DNA of 39,306 nt from Clostridiales bacterium (lineage in GTDB: Bacteria; Bacillota; Clostridia; Saccharofermentanales; Saccharofermentanaceae). The DNA lies in NCBI GenBank assembly GCA_017427465.1, contig JAFRST010000012.1:1-39306 (forward strand), in the 5' to 3' direction. Under the pieces are notes generated by a model that had not been told where the DNA came from, ran no database searches, and was given only the letters and a program-made list of their open reading frames with translations. The translations under genes and the position numbers were made by a program. Positions 1 through 8,247 of the stretch are shown here, piece by piece. The number at the start of each line of letters is the position of its first letter. Position 1 is the first letter of the stretch.

Positions 1-135
1 CGAAAGCCCATTTATGGGCTGCTACGGGTCAAAGGCAATAAGGCTTGAACGTATGTGAAAGCCAGCGCCTTGAGGCGCTGGCCGGTAACAGAGGCTTATA
101 GCCTCAGAGCAAACCACCCGTTTGACGGGTGGTGC
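1..135 (+). mobile_element. Multi-hairpin element; possible IS200/IS605-type end or structured RNA
   Basis: Four near-perfect hairpins follow one another: 5-20 (AGCCCA/TGGGCT), 61-82 (9 bp, GCCAGCGCC/GGCGCTGGC, loop TTGA), 91-105 (GAGGCT/AGCCTC) and 113-133 (9 bp, ACCACCCGT/ACGGGTGGT, loop TTG). No protein is encoded here. Hairpins this dense, joined by short unpaired linkers, suggest a folded RNA. The subterminal hairpin followed by unrelated DNA resembles the transposon end and omega-RNA scaffold of IS200/IS605 elements, whose tnpB would then lie left of the window. This is inference from architecture. A free-standing Clostridial noncoding RNA is the main alternative, and the strand is not certain. 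Confidence 0.4.
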
Positions 136-147
136 TGATTGGTCTGA

Positions 148-175
148 TATAATTAGCTGAGCGACAAAGGAGATG
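148..175 (+). promoter_or_regulatory. -10 box and ribosome site of the RNA methyltransferase gene
   Basis: A perfect TATAAT lies at 148-153. The best -35 is TTGACG (122-127), inside the last hairpin of the left-edge element, but the 20-base spacer is long. The ribosome site AAAGGAG (166-172) touches the ATG at 173 and sits 9 bases before the in-frame TTG at 182. This decides the start in favour of TTG. Confidence 0.45.
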
Positions 176-181
176 CGTAAA

Positions 182-952
182 TTGCAGGTCATAACGAGTA
201 AAGACAATCCGAATGTTAAGCGTATAGCAAAGCTCACCAAAAGAAGTCAGGCAAAGGAAGAAGGCCTGATCTTTCTGGAAGGCACAAGGCTTTGCGAGGA
301 AGCTTTGGCGAGCGGGCAAACAGCGGTGGAAGTCATTGTGTCCGAGAACAAGCTTGAATGGGCAAAAGAATTCACACCCGGTACCGAACCGCTCGTATTA
401 AGCTCTAATGTTTTCGCTAAGATATCGCAAACAGTTAATCCGCAGGGCGTTGCGATCGTTATTAAAGAACCCGGTATCGCAGCAGATATTCCGGTTAGCG
501 CAGACGGCAAGGATATATACGTTGTGCTCGAAAATACTCAGGATCCGGGTAATCTCGGGACGATAATCCGGATGGCGGATGCGTTCGGTCTTACAGCGGT
601 AATAGTAAGCCCCACGACCTGTGATCCTTATAACGATAAGGTCATCAGAGCGACAATGGGTTCTGTATGGCACATTCCGGTCGTCAGAAAGACGATGGAT
701 GAATGCTTCGGCTTTTTCGAGAATGCTAATATAGAGACCATTGCAACTCATCTTAAGGGAAATGAATTGGGAGCAGGTGACTTAAAGCTCCCGTGCGCAT
801 ATTTTATCGGCAATGAGGGCGACGGATTGACTGATGAGACGGCCCAAAGATGTACAAAGCTCGTTAAGATCCCGATGAAGGGGAAAGCAGAATCACTCAA
901 TGCCGCAGTGGCCGCATCCGTAATCGGATACGAACTCTCCAAACTTTTGTAA
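182..952 (+). CDS. TrmH/SpoU-family RNA 2'-O-methyltransferase
   Basis: This is a SAM-dependent methyltransferase of the SPOUT class that methylates a ribose 2'-OH in rRNA or tRNA. The N-terminal ~90 residues (including the KEEGLIFLEGTRLCEEAL stretch) match the L30e-like substrate-binding domain that precedes the catalytic domain in 23S rRNA methyltransferases of this family. The knotted catalytic domain shows all three SpoU motifs: NTQDPGNLGTIIRMADAFG near 116, IGNEGDGL near 209 and IPMKGKAESLNAAVAA near 230. At 256 residues it is full length. The TTG at 182 is preferred over the ATG at 173 because only TTG is properly spaced from AAAGGAG. The exact RNA target cannot be read from sequence. 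Family call is firm; substrate is open. Confidence 0.9.
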   Translation: MQVITSKDNPNVKRIAKLTKRSQAKEEGLIFLEGTRLCEEALASGQTAVEVIVSENKLEWAKEFTPGTEPLVLSSNVFAKISQTVNPQGVAIVIKEPGIAADIPVSADGKDIYVVLENTQDPGNLGTIIRMADAFGLTAVIVSPTTCDPYNDKVIRATMGSVWHIPVVRKTMDECFGFFENANIETIATHLKGNELGAGDLKLPCAYFIGNEGDGLTDETAQRCTKLVKIPMKGKAESLNAAVAASVIGYELSKLL

Positions 953-964
953 GAGTTTTTTTGA
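933..964 (+). terminator. Weak terminator overlapping the methyltransferase stop codon
   Basis: AACTCT (933-938) can pair with AGAGTT (952-957), and a run of seven T residues follows. The stem is only six pairs and the loop 13 bases, so the call is tentative. Confidence 0.3.
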
Positions 965-1043
965 ATAGACTAAACAACTAAACACACTTTGTTTGCATAA
1001 TTATTCGTCTAACAGCGAGCAACCCCTAATAAAAGAAAAGTTT

Positions 1044-1061
1044 TATAATATCTGGTATTAT
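1044..1061 (+). promoter_or_regulatory. Candidate -10 boxes upstream of citrate synthase
   Basis: TATAAT at 1044-1049 and an extended TGGTATTAT at 1053-1061 lie 40-60 bases before the citrate synthase start. Neither has a clear -35 hexamer at 16-18 bases. The rest of the 150-base gap holds no gene. Confidence 0.35.
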
Positions 1062-1103
1062 AGGCGCTAGTCTAAGTTAAGATAGCAGAAAGACAGACGG
1101 AAC

Positions 1104-2471
1104 ATGGCATTTGATCAAAAAGAAGAGCTTATCAATAAGCTTGCTGATGTAGCAAAAGTAAAATCGTATATCAATAAGGATCTGTACACTAAGTACAACG
1201 TTAAGAGAGGACTCCGTAACAATGACGGTACGGGTGTTCTTGTAGGCCTTACCGAAGTAGGTGAGGTAATGAGTTATATCGTTGACGATGCCGACAGGAT
1301 CCCGGTTGAAGGCAAGCTTTTTTATCAGGGCTATGAAGTAAAAGATCTTGTAAACGGTTTTTTCTCTGAGGGAAGATACGGATATGAGGAAACAGCGTTC
1401 CTGCTTCTTACAGGTGAACTCCCGACAGCTTCTGAACTTAAGGAATTCAATGCGCTGCTTCAGAGCGTAAGACCTCTTCCGGAGGGCTTTACGGAAGATA
1501 TGATCATGAAGGCACCTTCACCGGATGTTATGAATAAACTTGCAAGATCAGTCCTTGCTCTTTATTCTTATGACGATAATCCTGATTCAACTGATATCGC
1601 TAACGTCGTAAGACAGTGCACAGAGCTCATCGCCAGATTCCCGGTGCTCATCTCTTACGGATATATGGCAAGAAGACATTATATCGAGCACAGAGACCTT
1701 TATATCCATGCTCCGGTTCCCGAATTCAATACGGCTCAGAATATCCTTCACATGATCAGACCTGACGGTAAGTTCACGGAACTCGAGGCAAGGATCCTTG
1801 ACGTCATGCTCGTTCTCCACGCTGAACACGGCGGCGGTAACAACTCAACATTCGTAACTCATGCCGTTTCTTCGACAGGCTCTGATACATATGCTGTAAT
1901 CGCTTCTGCAGTTGGTTCTCTTAAGGGTCCTCAGCATGGCGGTGCTTCCAACAAGGCTTATGCCATGATGAAGGATCTGCGCGAGCATGTAAGTGACTGG
2001 ACAGATGAGAAGGCTATTAAACAATATCTTGCTGACATCATCAATAAGAAGGCTTTTGACAAGTCCGGACTTATCTATGGTATCGGTCATGCTGTATACA
2101 CGCTCTCTGACCCGAGAACTGTCGTTATCAAAAAGTATGCTGAGCTCCTTGCAAAAGAAAAGGGTAACATGGATCTTTATAATCTCTATATCCTGGTCGA
2201 AAAGCTTGCACCTGAGGTTTTCCATGAGGTAAAGAATTCCGATAAGCTCGTGTGCGCAAATGTCGACTTCTTCGCAGGGCTCGTGTATTCAATGCTCGGT
2301 ATCCCTACTGAGCTCTACACACCTCTGTTTGCCTGCGGAAGGATCGCGGGATGGAGCGCTCACAGGATTGAGGAGCTCGTTTCCGGCGGGCGTATCATGA
2401 GGCCTGCTTTCAAGTGCGTAAACAAGCGCAGACCTTACGTTCCGGCTGATCAGAGGACAGATATCATCTGA
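1104..2471 (+). CDS. gltA: Citrate synthase
   Basis: Condenses oxaloacetate and acetyl-CoA to citrate in the cytoplasm, the entry to the oxidative branch of the TCA cycle. The 455 residues form the usual large helical domain plus small domain. The active-site pattern is visible: LHAEHGGGNNST (His near 239-242), GIGHAVYTLSDPR (His near 329) and NVDFFAGLVYSMLGIP (catalytic Asp near 388). Late in the chain, FACGRIAGWSAHRIEE carries the citrate-binding arginine. A longer N-terminal extension with KYNVKRGLRNNDGTGVLVGLT is typical of the Clostridial branch. In anaerobes like this the enzyme mainly makes 2-oxoglutarate for glutamate, which fits gdhA further along. The ribosome site is weak (ACGGA). 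2-methylcitrate synthase activity cannot be excluded. Confidence 0.93.
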   Translation: MAFDQKEELINKLADVAKVKSYINKDLYTKYNVKRGLRNNDGTGVLVGLTEVGEVMSYIVDDADRIPVEGKLFYQGYEVKDLVNGFFSEGRYGYEETAFLLLTGELPTASELKEFNALLQSVRPLPEGFTEDMIMKAPSPDVMNKLARSVLALYSYDDNPDSTDIANVVRQCTELIARFPVLISYGYMARRHYIEHRDLYIHAPVPEFNTAQNILHMIRPDGKFTELEARILDVMLVLHAEHGGGNNSTFVTHAVSSTGSDTYAVIASAVGSLKGPQHGGASNKAYAMMKDLREHVSDWTDEKAIKQYLADIINKKAFDKSGLIYGIGHAVYTLSDPRTVVIKKYAELLAKEKGNMDLYNLYILVEKLAPEVFHEVKNSDKLVCANVDFFAGLVYSMLGIPTELYTPLFACGRIAGWSAHRIEELVSGGRIMRPAFKCVNKRRPYVPADQRTDII

Positions 2472-2520
2472 TATTATGATATTGGCCGCAAATCAGGCGG
2501 TGCATTCGTATCCGTTGTAC

Positions 2521-2549
2521 TTGCACAGGTCCGAATCCTGTGGTAATAT
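2521..2549 (+). promoter_or_regulatory. Promoter of tRNA-Glu, with dyad in the spacer
   Basis: TTGCAC (2521-2526), a 17-base spacer and TAATAT (2544-2549), extended by TGG (2541-2543), form a good SigA-type promoter about 19 bases before the tRNA. The spacer region carries a perfect 6-bp dyad, CACAGG/CCTGTG, with a 7-base centre (2524-2542). Confidence 0.55.
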
Positions 2550-2567
2550 ACTCGGGCACAGCAACAA

Positions 2568-2642
2568 GGCCCCATGGTCAAGTGGTTAAGACGGCGCCCT
2601 CTCACGGCGCAATCAGCGGTTCGAATCCGCTTGGGGTCACCA
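2568..2642 (+). tRNA. tRNA-Glu (anticodon CTC)
   Basis: The cloverleaf has acceptor stem GGCCCCA/TGGGGTC, anticodon loop CCTCTCA giving CTC, and T-arm GCGGTTCGAATCCGC. Discriminator A is at 2639 and CCA is encoded at 2640-2642. A terminator follows at 2656. Confidence 0.93.
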
Positions 2643-2655
2643 GATACGAAGGAAG

Positions 2656-2685
2656 GACGAACACTTGAACAGTGTCCGTCTTTTT
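2656..2685 (+). terminator. Terminator between tRNA-Glu and uvrA
   Basis: GACG-A-ACACT (2656-2665) pairs with AGTGT-C-CGTC (2671-2680) across one mismatch, with loop TGAAC and TTTTT at 2681-2685. Its loop region also contains TTGAAC, a possible -35 for uvrA. Confidence 0.65.
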
Positions 2686-2708
2686 ACTTAATGTAGAGAT
2701 TTGAGATT

Positions 2709-5700
2709 ATGGAAGAGAATAAGTACATAAAGATAAGAGGCGCCAGAGAGCACAATCTTAAGAATATCGACATAGACATTCCCAGAAGGAAGATGGTCGT
2801 TCTTACGGGTCTGTCCGGATCCGGAAAGTCTTCCTTGGCATTTGATACCATCTATGCTGAAGGCCAGAGAAGATATGTAGAGTCACTCTCGTCCTATGCG
2901 AGGATGTTCCTAGGCCAGCTCGATAAGCCCGATCTGGACAGCATCGAGGGATTATCTCCCGCGATCTCCATTGACCAGAAATCCACGGTAAGCAATCCCA
3001 GATCAACGGTAGGTACTGTTACTGAGATCTATGATTATTTCAGACTTCTTTACGCCAGAGTAGGAGAGCCTTTCTGTCCCAAGTGCGGCAAGAAGATCAC
3101 TTCCATGGGTATTGACCAGATAATCGATAAGCTCAAGGCATATCCGGAAGGCTCGAGAGCGATCATATATGCGCCCGTGGTAAGAGGCAAGAAAGGCGAG
3201 TTTACTAAGCTTTTCGAAGGCTTCAGAAAAACCGGTTACGCACGTGTCAGAGTTGACGGCATTACATATGAACTTGATGAAGAGATCGAGCTTAATAAGA
3301 ACAATAAGCACGAGATCGAAGTCGTCGTGGACAGACTGGTTATTAAGGAAGCCAATACCACAAGACTATACGATTCATGTGAGACGGCGCTGAAGCTCGC
3401 TGACGGCCTGCTGCGCGTTGAACTTCAGACTGCTACGACTGATAAGAACGGTGAGAAGGTTTATGAGTCAGAAGAGGAATTCTTCTCCCAGCACCTGGCA
3501 TGCCCGGACTGCGGTATCTCATTTGGTGAGATCAATACCAGAAGTTTCTCCTTTAACAGCCCTGAGGGAGCATGTCCTAACTGCGCAGGTCTCGGTACGC
3601 TTACCAGTGTTGATCCTGAGCTTTGTATTACAAATCCCAAGCTGTCTCTCAATGAGGGTGCCGTAAGGACTGCAGGATGGAATTTTGACGATCCCAAGAG
3701 CTGGGGAAGATGCTTTATCGAAGCTCTTGCAAAGAGATATAAGTTCTCGCTTGATACGCCTTACTATAAGCTTCCTGATGACATCAAGAACCTTATCCTT
3801 TACGGTAACGGAGGCGAGAAACTCAAGATCGATACCAGGAACTCCATATATGCCAGAAGCGAGGATTACTATTCCGCGTGGGAAGGTGTTGTTCCCAGTG
3901 TTATGAGACGCTGGAGAGAGTCGTACAGCGAAGAAGCCAAGCAGTCATATGAGAGGTATTTCAGCGTTGATATCTGCCCGGAGTGCGGTGGAGCAAGGCT
4001 TAACAAGAACAGCCTGTCCGTTAAGCTCGGAGGTCTCAATATCAGCGAACTGACTGATATGTCCGTTAAGAATATGAGAGAGTTCTTTGCTGACATAAAG
4101 CTCACCGGTAAGAATGCAGAGATCGCTGCGCCTATCTTAAGAGAGGTTAAGTCCAGGATCGAGTTCTTATATGATGTCGGTTTGGACTATATGACGCTGT
4201 CCAGATCTTCATCTACTCTGTCAGGCGGTGAAGCTCAGAGAATCAGACTTGCCACGCAGATCGGTGCAGGTCTCCAGGGAGTGCTGTATGTTCTTGACGA
4301 ACCTTCCATAGGTCTTCATCAGCGAGATAACGACAAGCTTATTAAGACGCTGTTTAAGTTAAGAGATCTCGGTAATTCGATACTCGTAGTAGAGCACGAT
4401 GAAGATACGATGAGGGCGGCTGATCACATTATTGATATCGGTCCCGGCGCAGGTTCGTTCGGAGGTCAGGTAGTTGCCCAGGGCACTATCGATGACATCA
4501 TCAAAGAACCTCGATCAATGACAGGACAGTATCTGTCGGGCAAGAAGTTCATCCCCGTTCCGATGAACCGCAGGAAGATCGATGACAAGAAGCTTCTTAA
4601 GATAAAGGGCGCATACATAAACAACCTTAAGCATATAGACGTAGATATCCCGATCGGATTATTTACGGTCATTACAGGTGTTTCCGGTTCAGGCAAGTCT
4701 TCGCTTATCAATTCAACGCTTGTCCCTTATCTCAATCATGAACTAAACGGAGCCAGGAAGTCCAGGATCAAGTGCGAGAGGATAACAGGCTATTCCAATC
4801 TCGATAAGATCATTTGCATCGATCAGAGCCCTATAGGAAGAACACCGAGGAGTAATCCTGCCACATATATCGGACTTTTCGATCTGATAAGAAAGCTCTA
4901 CGCAGAGACACCTGACGCTAAGCAGAGAGGGTACAATGCCGGGCGCTTCTCTTTCAATACGAAGGGCGGCAGATGCGAAGCCTGCGCAGGCGACGGCGTC
5001 AATAAGATCGAGATGCACTTCCTGCCTGACATCTATGTTACCTGTGACATATGTAAGGGTAAGAGATATAACCGTGAGACTTTGGAAGTCAGATATAACG
5101 GAAAGAATATCTCCGATGTCCTTGATATGAGCGTAGATGAAGCTTGTGAGTTCTTCAAGAACCATCCGGCGATCTACAAGAAGGTAAGGACACTTCAGGA
5201 TGTCGGTCTTGGCTATATAAAGCTCGGACAGCCGTCCACAACGCTCTCAGGCGGTGAGGCCCAGAGAATCAAACTTGCCTCGGAATTGTCGAGAAGATCG
5301 ACCGGAAAAACGTTATATGTATTAGATGAACCGACCACCGGACTGCATATTGCGGACGTTCACAAATTGGTTGACATTTTAGAACGCCTAACAGAAAATA
5401 AGAACACTGTAGTCGTAATAGAGCACAATCTTGATGTCATAAAGACAGCAGATCATATAATAGATCTCGGTCCCGAGAGCGGTGACGGCGGCGGTGAAGT
5501 GATCGCCTGCGGTACGCCTGAAGAGATTGCAAAATGCAAAAAGTCTTACACGGGACAGTTTTTGAAGCCTATCCTGGAAAAGGCCAGGAAGAGCGGACAG
5601 TATAAGGATATATCTGCGTTTATTGATACAGCAAGGCTCGAGGAAGAACAATACGACATCCTTACCGGACCTAAGGTAAGACGCAGGATAAGGGAAGAGA

Positions 5701-5723
5701 ACGATAGTAATGGAGAAGAATAA
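2709..5723 (+). CDS. uvrA: Excinuclease ABC subunit A
   Basis: UvrA is the damage-sensing ATPase of nucleotide excision repair. It dimerises, recognises distorted DNA and loads UvrB. Both ABC modules are intact: Walker [10 protein letters not shown] near 34 and GVSGSGKSS near 657, and signatures [12 protein letters not shown] near 503 and [12 protein letters not shown] near 844. Each signature is followed by its Walker B ([20 protein letters not shown]). Zinc modules appear as CPDCG...CPNCAG and CEACAGDG...CDICKG; an extra CPKCGK pair lies near 124. At 1004 residues it exceeds the usual ~940 by a charged C-terminal tail of about 50 residues. No uvrB or uvrC is nearby. The ribosome site is poor. 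The stop overlaps the next start (TAATG). Confidence 0.97.
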   Translation: MEENKYIKIRGAREHNLKNIDIDIPRRKMVVLTGLSGSGKSSLAFDTIYAEGQRRYVESLSSYARMFLGQLDKPDLDSIEGLSPAISIDQKSTVSNPRSTVGTVTEIYDYFRLLYARVGEPFCPKCGKKITSMGIDQIIDKLKAYPEGSRAIIYAPVVRGKKGEFTKLFEGFRKTGYARVRVDGITYELDEEIELNKNNKHEIEVVVDRLVIKEANTTRLYDSCETALKLADGLLRVELQTATTDKNGEKVYESEEEFFSQHLACPDCGISFGEINTRSFSFNSPEGACPNCAGLGTLTSVDPELCITNPKLSLNEGAVRTAGWNFDDPKSWGRCFIEALAKRYKFSLDTPYYKLPDDIKNLILYGNGGEKLKIDTRNSIYARSEDYYSAWEGVVPSVMRRWRESYSEEAKQSYERYFSVDICPECGGARLNKNSLSVKLGGLNISELTDMSVKNMREFFADIKLTGKNAEIAAPILREVKSRIEFLYDVGLDYMTLSRSSSTLSGGEAQRIRLATQIGAGLQGVLYVLDEPSIGLHQRDNDKLIKTLFKLRDLGNSILVVEHDEDTMRAADHIIDIGPGAGSFGGQVVAQGTIDDIIKEPRSMTGQYLSGKKFIPVPMNRRKIDDKKLLKIKGAYINNLKHIDVDIPIGLFTVITGVSGSGKSSLINSTLVPYLNHELNGARKSRIKCERITGYSNLDKIICIDQSPIGRTPRSNPATYIGLFDLIRKLYAETPDAKQRGYNAGRFSFNTKGGRCEACAGDGVNKIEMHFLPDIYVTCDICKGKRYNRETLEVRYNGKNISDVLDMSVDEACEFFKNHPAIYKKVRTLQDVGLGYIKLGQPSTTLSGGEAQRIKLASELSRRSTGKTLYVLDEPTTGLHIADVHKLVDILERLTENKNTVVVIEHNLDVIKTADHIIDLGPESGDGGGEVIACGTPEEIAKCKKSYTGQFLKPILEKARKSGQYKDISAFIDTARLEEEQYDILTGPKVRRRIREENDSNGEE

Positions 5724-8158
5724 TGGCACTTTGTAGTATTTGCAAGAAAAGGCATGCAATTGTCTTTACGAGCCGTTATGAGAACGGCAGCAGGATCGAT
5801 GAAGGATTCTGCCTTAAGTGCGCCTATGAATCAGGCATATCCGGTGTAACGGATATGTTCAAGGCGTCAGGTATAAATGCCGACAACATCGATGAGATGA
5901 GCGACAGATTGGAAGATCTCGTTTCACAGAACGGTATTTCAGCCGATCCTTCTGAATTTCTTAGAAATCTCGCCGGCGGCGAAGGGCTCCCGTTCGACGA
6001 AGACGATGAGACATATGAATTCGATGAAGATTCAACACCTGTAGGCATAACAGATCCTGAGACCAAGGATGAAAAGTCTGATGATGAAGATAAGGAGCCT
6101 AAAAGACCTAATATCTTTGATTCCATCTTCGGAAGAAGACCCGGCAGCCAGTCTGAAGACGAGGCTAATGGCGATAAGAACAGCAGAGATCCCAAGAAGG
6201 CGAGAGGCAAGACACGTCTCAAGTACCTCAATGAATTCGGTACTAACCTTACTGAGCGTGCTGCCGAAGGCAAGATCGACCGCATCATCGGCCGTGACAA
6301 AGAGATCGACAGATGCGTACAGATCCTTAACAGACGTTCTAAGAACAATCCCGTGCTTATCGGTGCTCCGGGTGTCGGTAAGACAGCCGTAGCTCAGGGA
6401 CTTGCCGTAAAGATCGTAGAGGGTTCTGTTCCTGAGAAGCTCCTCAACATGCAGGTGTGGCAGTTAGACCTTCCGGCCATGGTAGCAGGCACTCAGTTCA
6501 GAGGACAGTTCGAGAGCCGTATCAAGGGTGTTATCAATGAAGCAATCAAGGCTGAGAATATCATCCTTGTTATTGATGAGCTTCACACCATCATCGGTGC
6601 CGGAGATGCTGAAGGATCGACCAATGCAGCGAATATCTTAAAGCCTGCCTTGGCAAGAGGAGAGCTGCGTATCCTCGGTTCTACTACTACTGCTGAATAT
6701 AAGAGAATCGAGAAGGATTCTGCTCTTGAGAGACGTTTCCAGAAGGTCATGCTTGATGAGCCTTCCGTTGAGATGTCCATCGAGATATTGAAGGGCATTA
6801 AGGACTACTATGAGAAGCACCATAATGTCACATATTCTGATGAAGTAATAGAGTTCGCCGTTAAGGCCTCCAAGAGATACATTACCGACAGATACCTTCC
6901 TGATAAGGCCATCGACCTTATCGATGAAGCAGGTTCTGCGGCTAACCTTAAGAATGTAAAGCTCGTAAAGCTTGCTAACACGAAGAAGGCTCTCGAGAAG
7001 GCTAAGGCCGAGCATCAGAAACTGATCGATGAAATGGAGAGTTCTTCTCCTGAAGAGCGCGAGAATGATTATGAGAAGGTAGCAGAGCTCAAGGCTACTG
7101 TCGATAAGCTCCAGAATGAAGTCAACGCTCTCGAAGATGACATCAGTCCTGATCCTATCCAGGTGGAAGACATCGCGCGCGTTGTCGAGATGTGGACAGG
7201 TATTCCTTTGAAGTCCATCTCTGAAACTGAGACGGAGAAGCTTACTAATCTTGAAGCTAAGCTCCACGAGCGTGTAATCGGCCAGGAAGAAGCTGTACAT
7301 GCCGTTGCTAGCGCAGTCAGACGTAACAGATCCGGCTTTACCAAGAAGCATAAGCCGACATCATTTATATTCGTAGGACCTACCGGTGTAGGTAAGACAG
7401 AGCTCGTAAAGGCTTTGGCTGAAGCAATGTTCGATACTGAAGATGCTTTGATCAGAGTCGATATGTCAGAGTACATGGAAGCTCATTCTGTATCAAAGCT
7501 CATCGGTTCTCCTCCGGGATACGTAGGATTCGATGATGCCGGACAGCTCACGGAGCAGGTAAGAAGGAAGCCTTATTCGGTAATCCTTTTCGACGAGATA
7601 GAGAAGGCTCATCCTGATGTTTTTAATCTCTTACTTCAGATGCTCGATGACGGTATCCTTACAGACAGCCATGGCCTGCATGTTAACTTCGAGAACTGCA
7701 TTATTATCATGACGTCCAATGCCGGAAGCTCTGCTAAGGCAGCTACCATCGGTTTCTCTAATGACACACATGAAGCAATGGAACAGCACGTCCAGAGCGC
7801 TCTCAAGGAGACCTTCCGCCCGGAGTTCTTAAACCGTGTTGATGAGACGATCATCTTTAAGTCATTGACAAAGGAAGAAGTCCGCAAGATCGTTAATATC
7901 ATGATTAAGGACGTATTTTCGTCTCTTGACGATAAGCACATCAAGGGTTCTATTACAAAGGCTGCAGGCGACAGGCTTGCTGAACTCGGTTACGATGAGA
8001 AGTATGGCGCGAGACCTTTGCGTAAGGCTATCAGATCTAACATCGAAGACGCGCTCTCGGATATGTTCCTTACAGGCGCACTCAAGGATGTGGTAAGCCT
8101 CAAGATCGATTTCAGAAGAGGCAAGTTCGTCTTCGATACGATCAAGAAGAGCGAGTAA
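5723..8158 (+). CDS. clpE: ClpE-like ATP-dependent protease ATPase subunit
   Basis: An HSP100 unfoldase that would feed substrates to ClpP. The N-terminus lacks Clp-N repeats. Instead it has a zinc finger, Cys4/Cys7 and Cys30/Cys33, the hallmark of ClpE. A long, very acidic, probably disordered linker (about 90-160) follows. Then come AAA+ module 1 (Walker [10 protein letters not shown] near 214), a coiled-coil middle domain (about 415-475) and AAA+ module 2 (Walker [10 protein letters not shown] near 552, then [14 protein letters not shown]). An IGF tripeptide near 675 sits where the ClpP-docking loop is expected. It overlaps uvrA by one base and has GGAG eight bases before ATG, so the two are probably translationally coupled. 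ClpC is the alternative name, but the zinc finger argues for ClpE. Confidence 0.88.
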   Translation: MALCSICKKRHAIVFTSRYENGSRIDEGFCLKCAYESGISGVTDMFKASGINADNIDEMSDRLEDLVSQNGISADPSEFLRNLAGGEGLPFDEDDETYEFDEDSTPVGITDPETKDEKSDDEDKEPKRPNIFDSIFGRRPGSQSEDEANGDKNSRDPKKARGKTRLKYLNEFGTNLTERAAEGKIDRIIGRDKEIDRCVQILNRRSKNNPVLIGAPGVGKTAVAQGLAVKIVEGSVPEKLLNMQVWQLDLPAMVAGTQFRGQFESRIKGVINEAIKAENIILVIDELHTIIGAGDAEGSTNAANILKPALARGELRILGSTTTAEYKRIEKDSALERRFQKVMLDEPSVEMSIEILKGIKDYYEKHHNVTYSDEVIEFAVKASKRYITDRYLPDKAIDLIDEAGSAANLKNVKLVKLANTKKALEKAKAEHQKLIDEMESSSPEERENDYEKVAELKATVDKLQNEVNALEDDISPDPIQVEDIARVVEMWTGIPLKSISETETEKLTNLEAKLHERVIGQEEAVHAVASAVRRNRSGFTKKHKPTSFIFVGPTGVGKTELVKALAEAMFDTEDALIRVDMSEYMEAHSVSKLIGSPPGYVGFDDAGQLTEQVRRKPYSVILFDEIEKAHPDVFNLLLQMLDDGILTDSHGLHVNFENCIIIMTSNAGSSAKAATIGFSNDTHEAMEQHVQSALKETFRPEFLNRVDETIIFKSLTKEEVRKIVNIMIKDVFSSLDDKHIKGSITKAAGDRLAELGYDEKYGARPLRKAIRSNIEDALSDMFLTGALKDVVSLKIDFRRGKFVFDTIKKSE

Positions 8159-8190
8159 TATCCGGTACGTTTGCGAGGTGTCTATCGAAA

Positions 8191-8240
8191 ACAAAACTAA
8201 AAGAGGTTGCCTCATATGAGACAACCTCTTTTAGTTTGTT
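8191..8240. terminator. Bidirectional terminator between clpE and the minus-strand gene
   Basis: AAACTAAAAGAGGTTG (8194-8209) pairs with its exact complement at 8222-8237. A short inner CTC/GAG helix caps it, and A/T runs flank both sides. It can end transcription from both convergent genes. Confidence 0.85.
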
Positions 8241-8247
8241 CTAATGA

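Noticed and set aside
2472..2549. Possible tRNA remnant: T-arm-like ACAGG-TCCGAAT-CCTGT upstream of tRNA-Glu
   Set aside because: No anticodon arm can be built, and the segment is better explained as the -35/spacer/-10 of the tRNA-Glu promoter.
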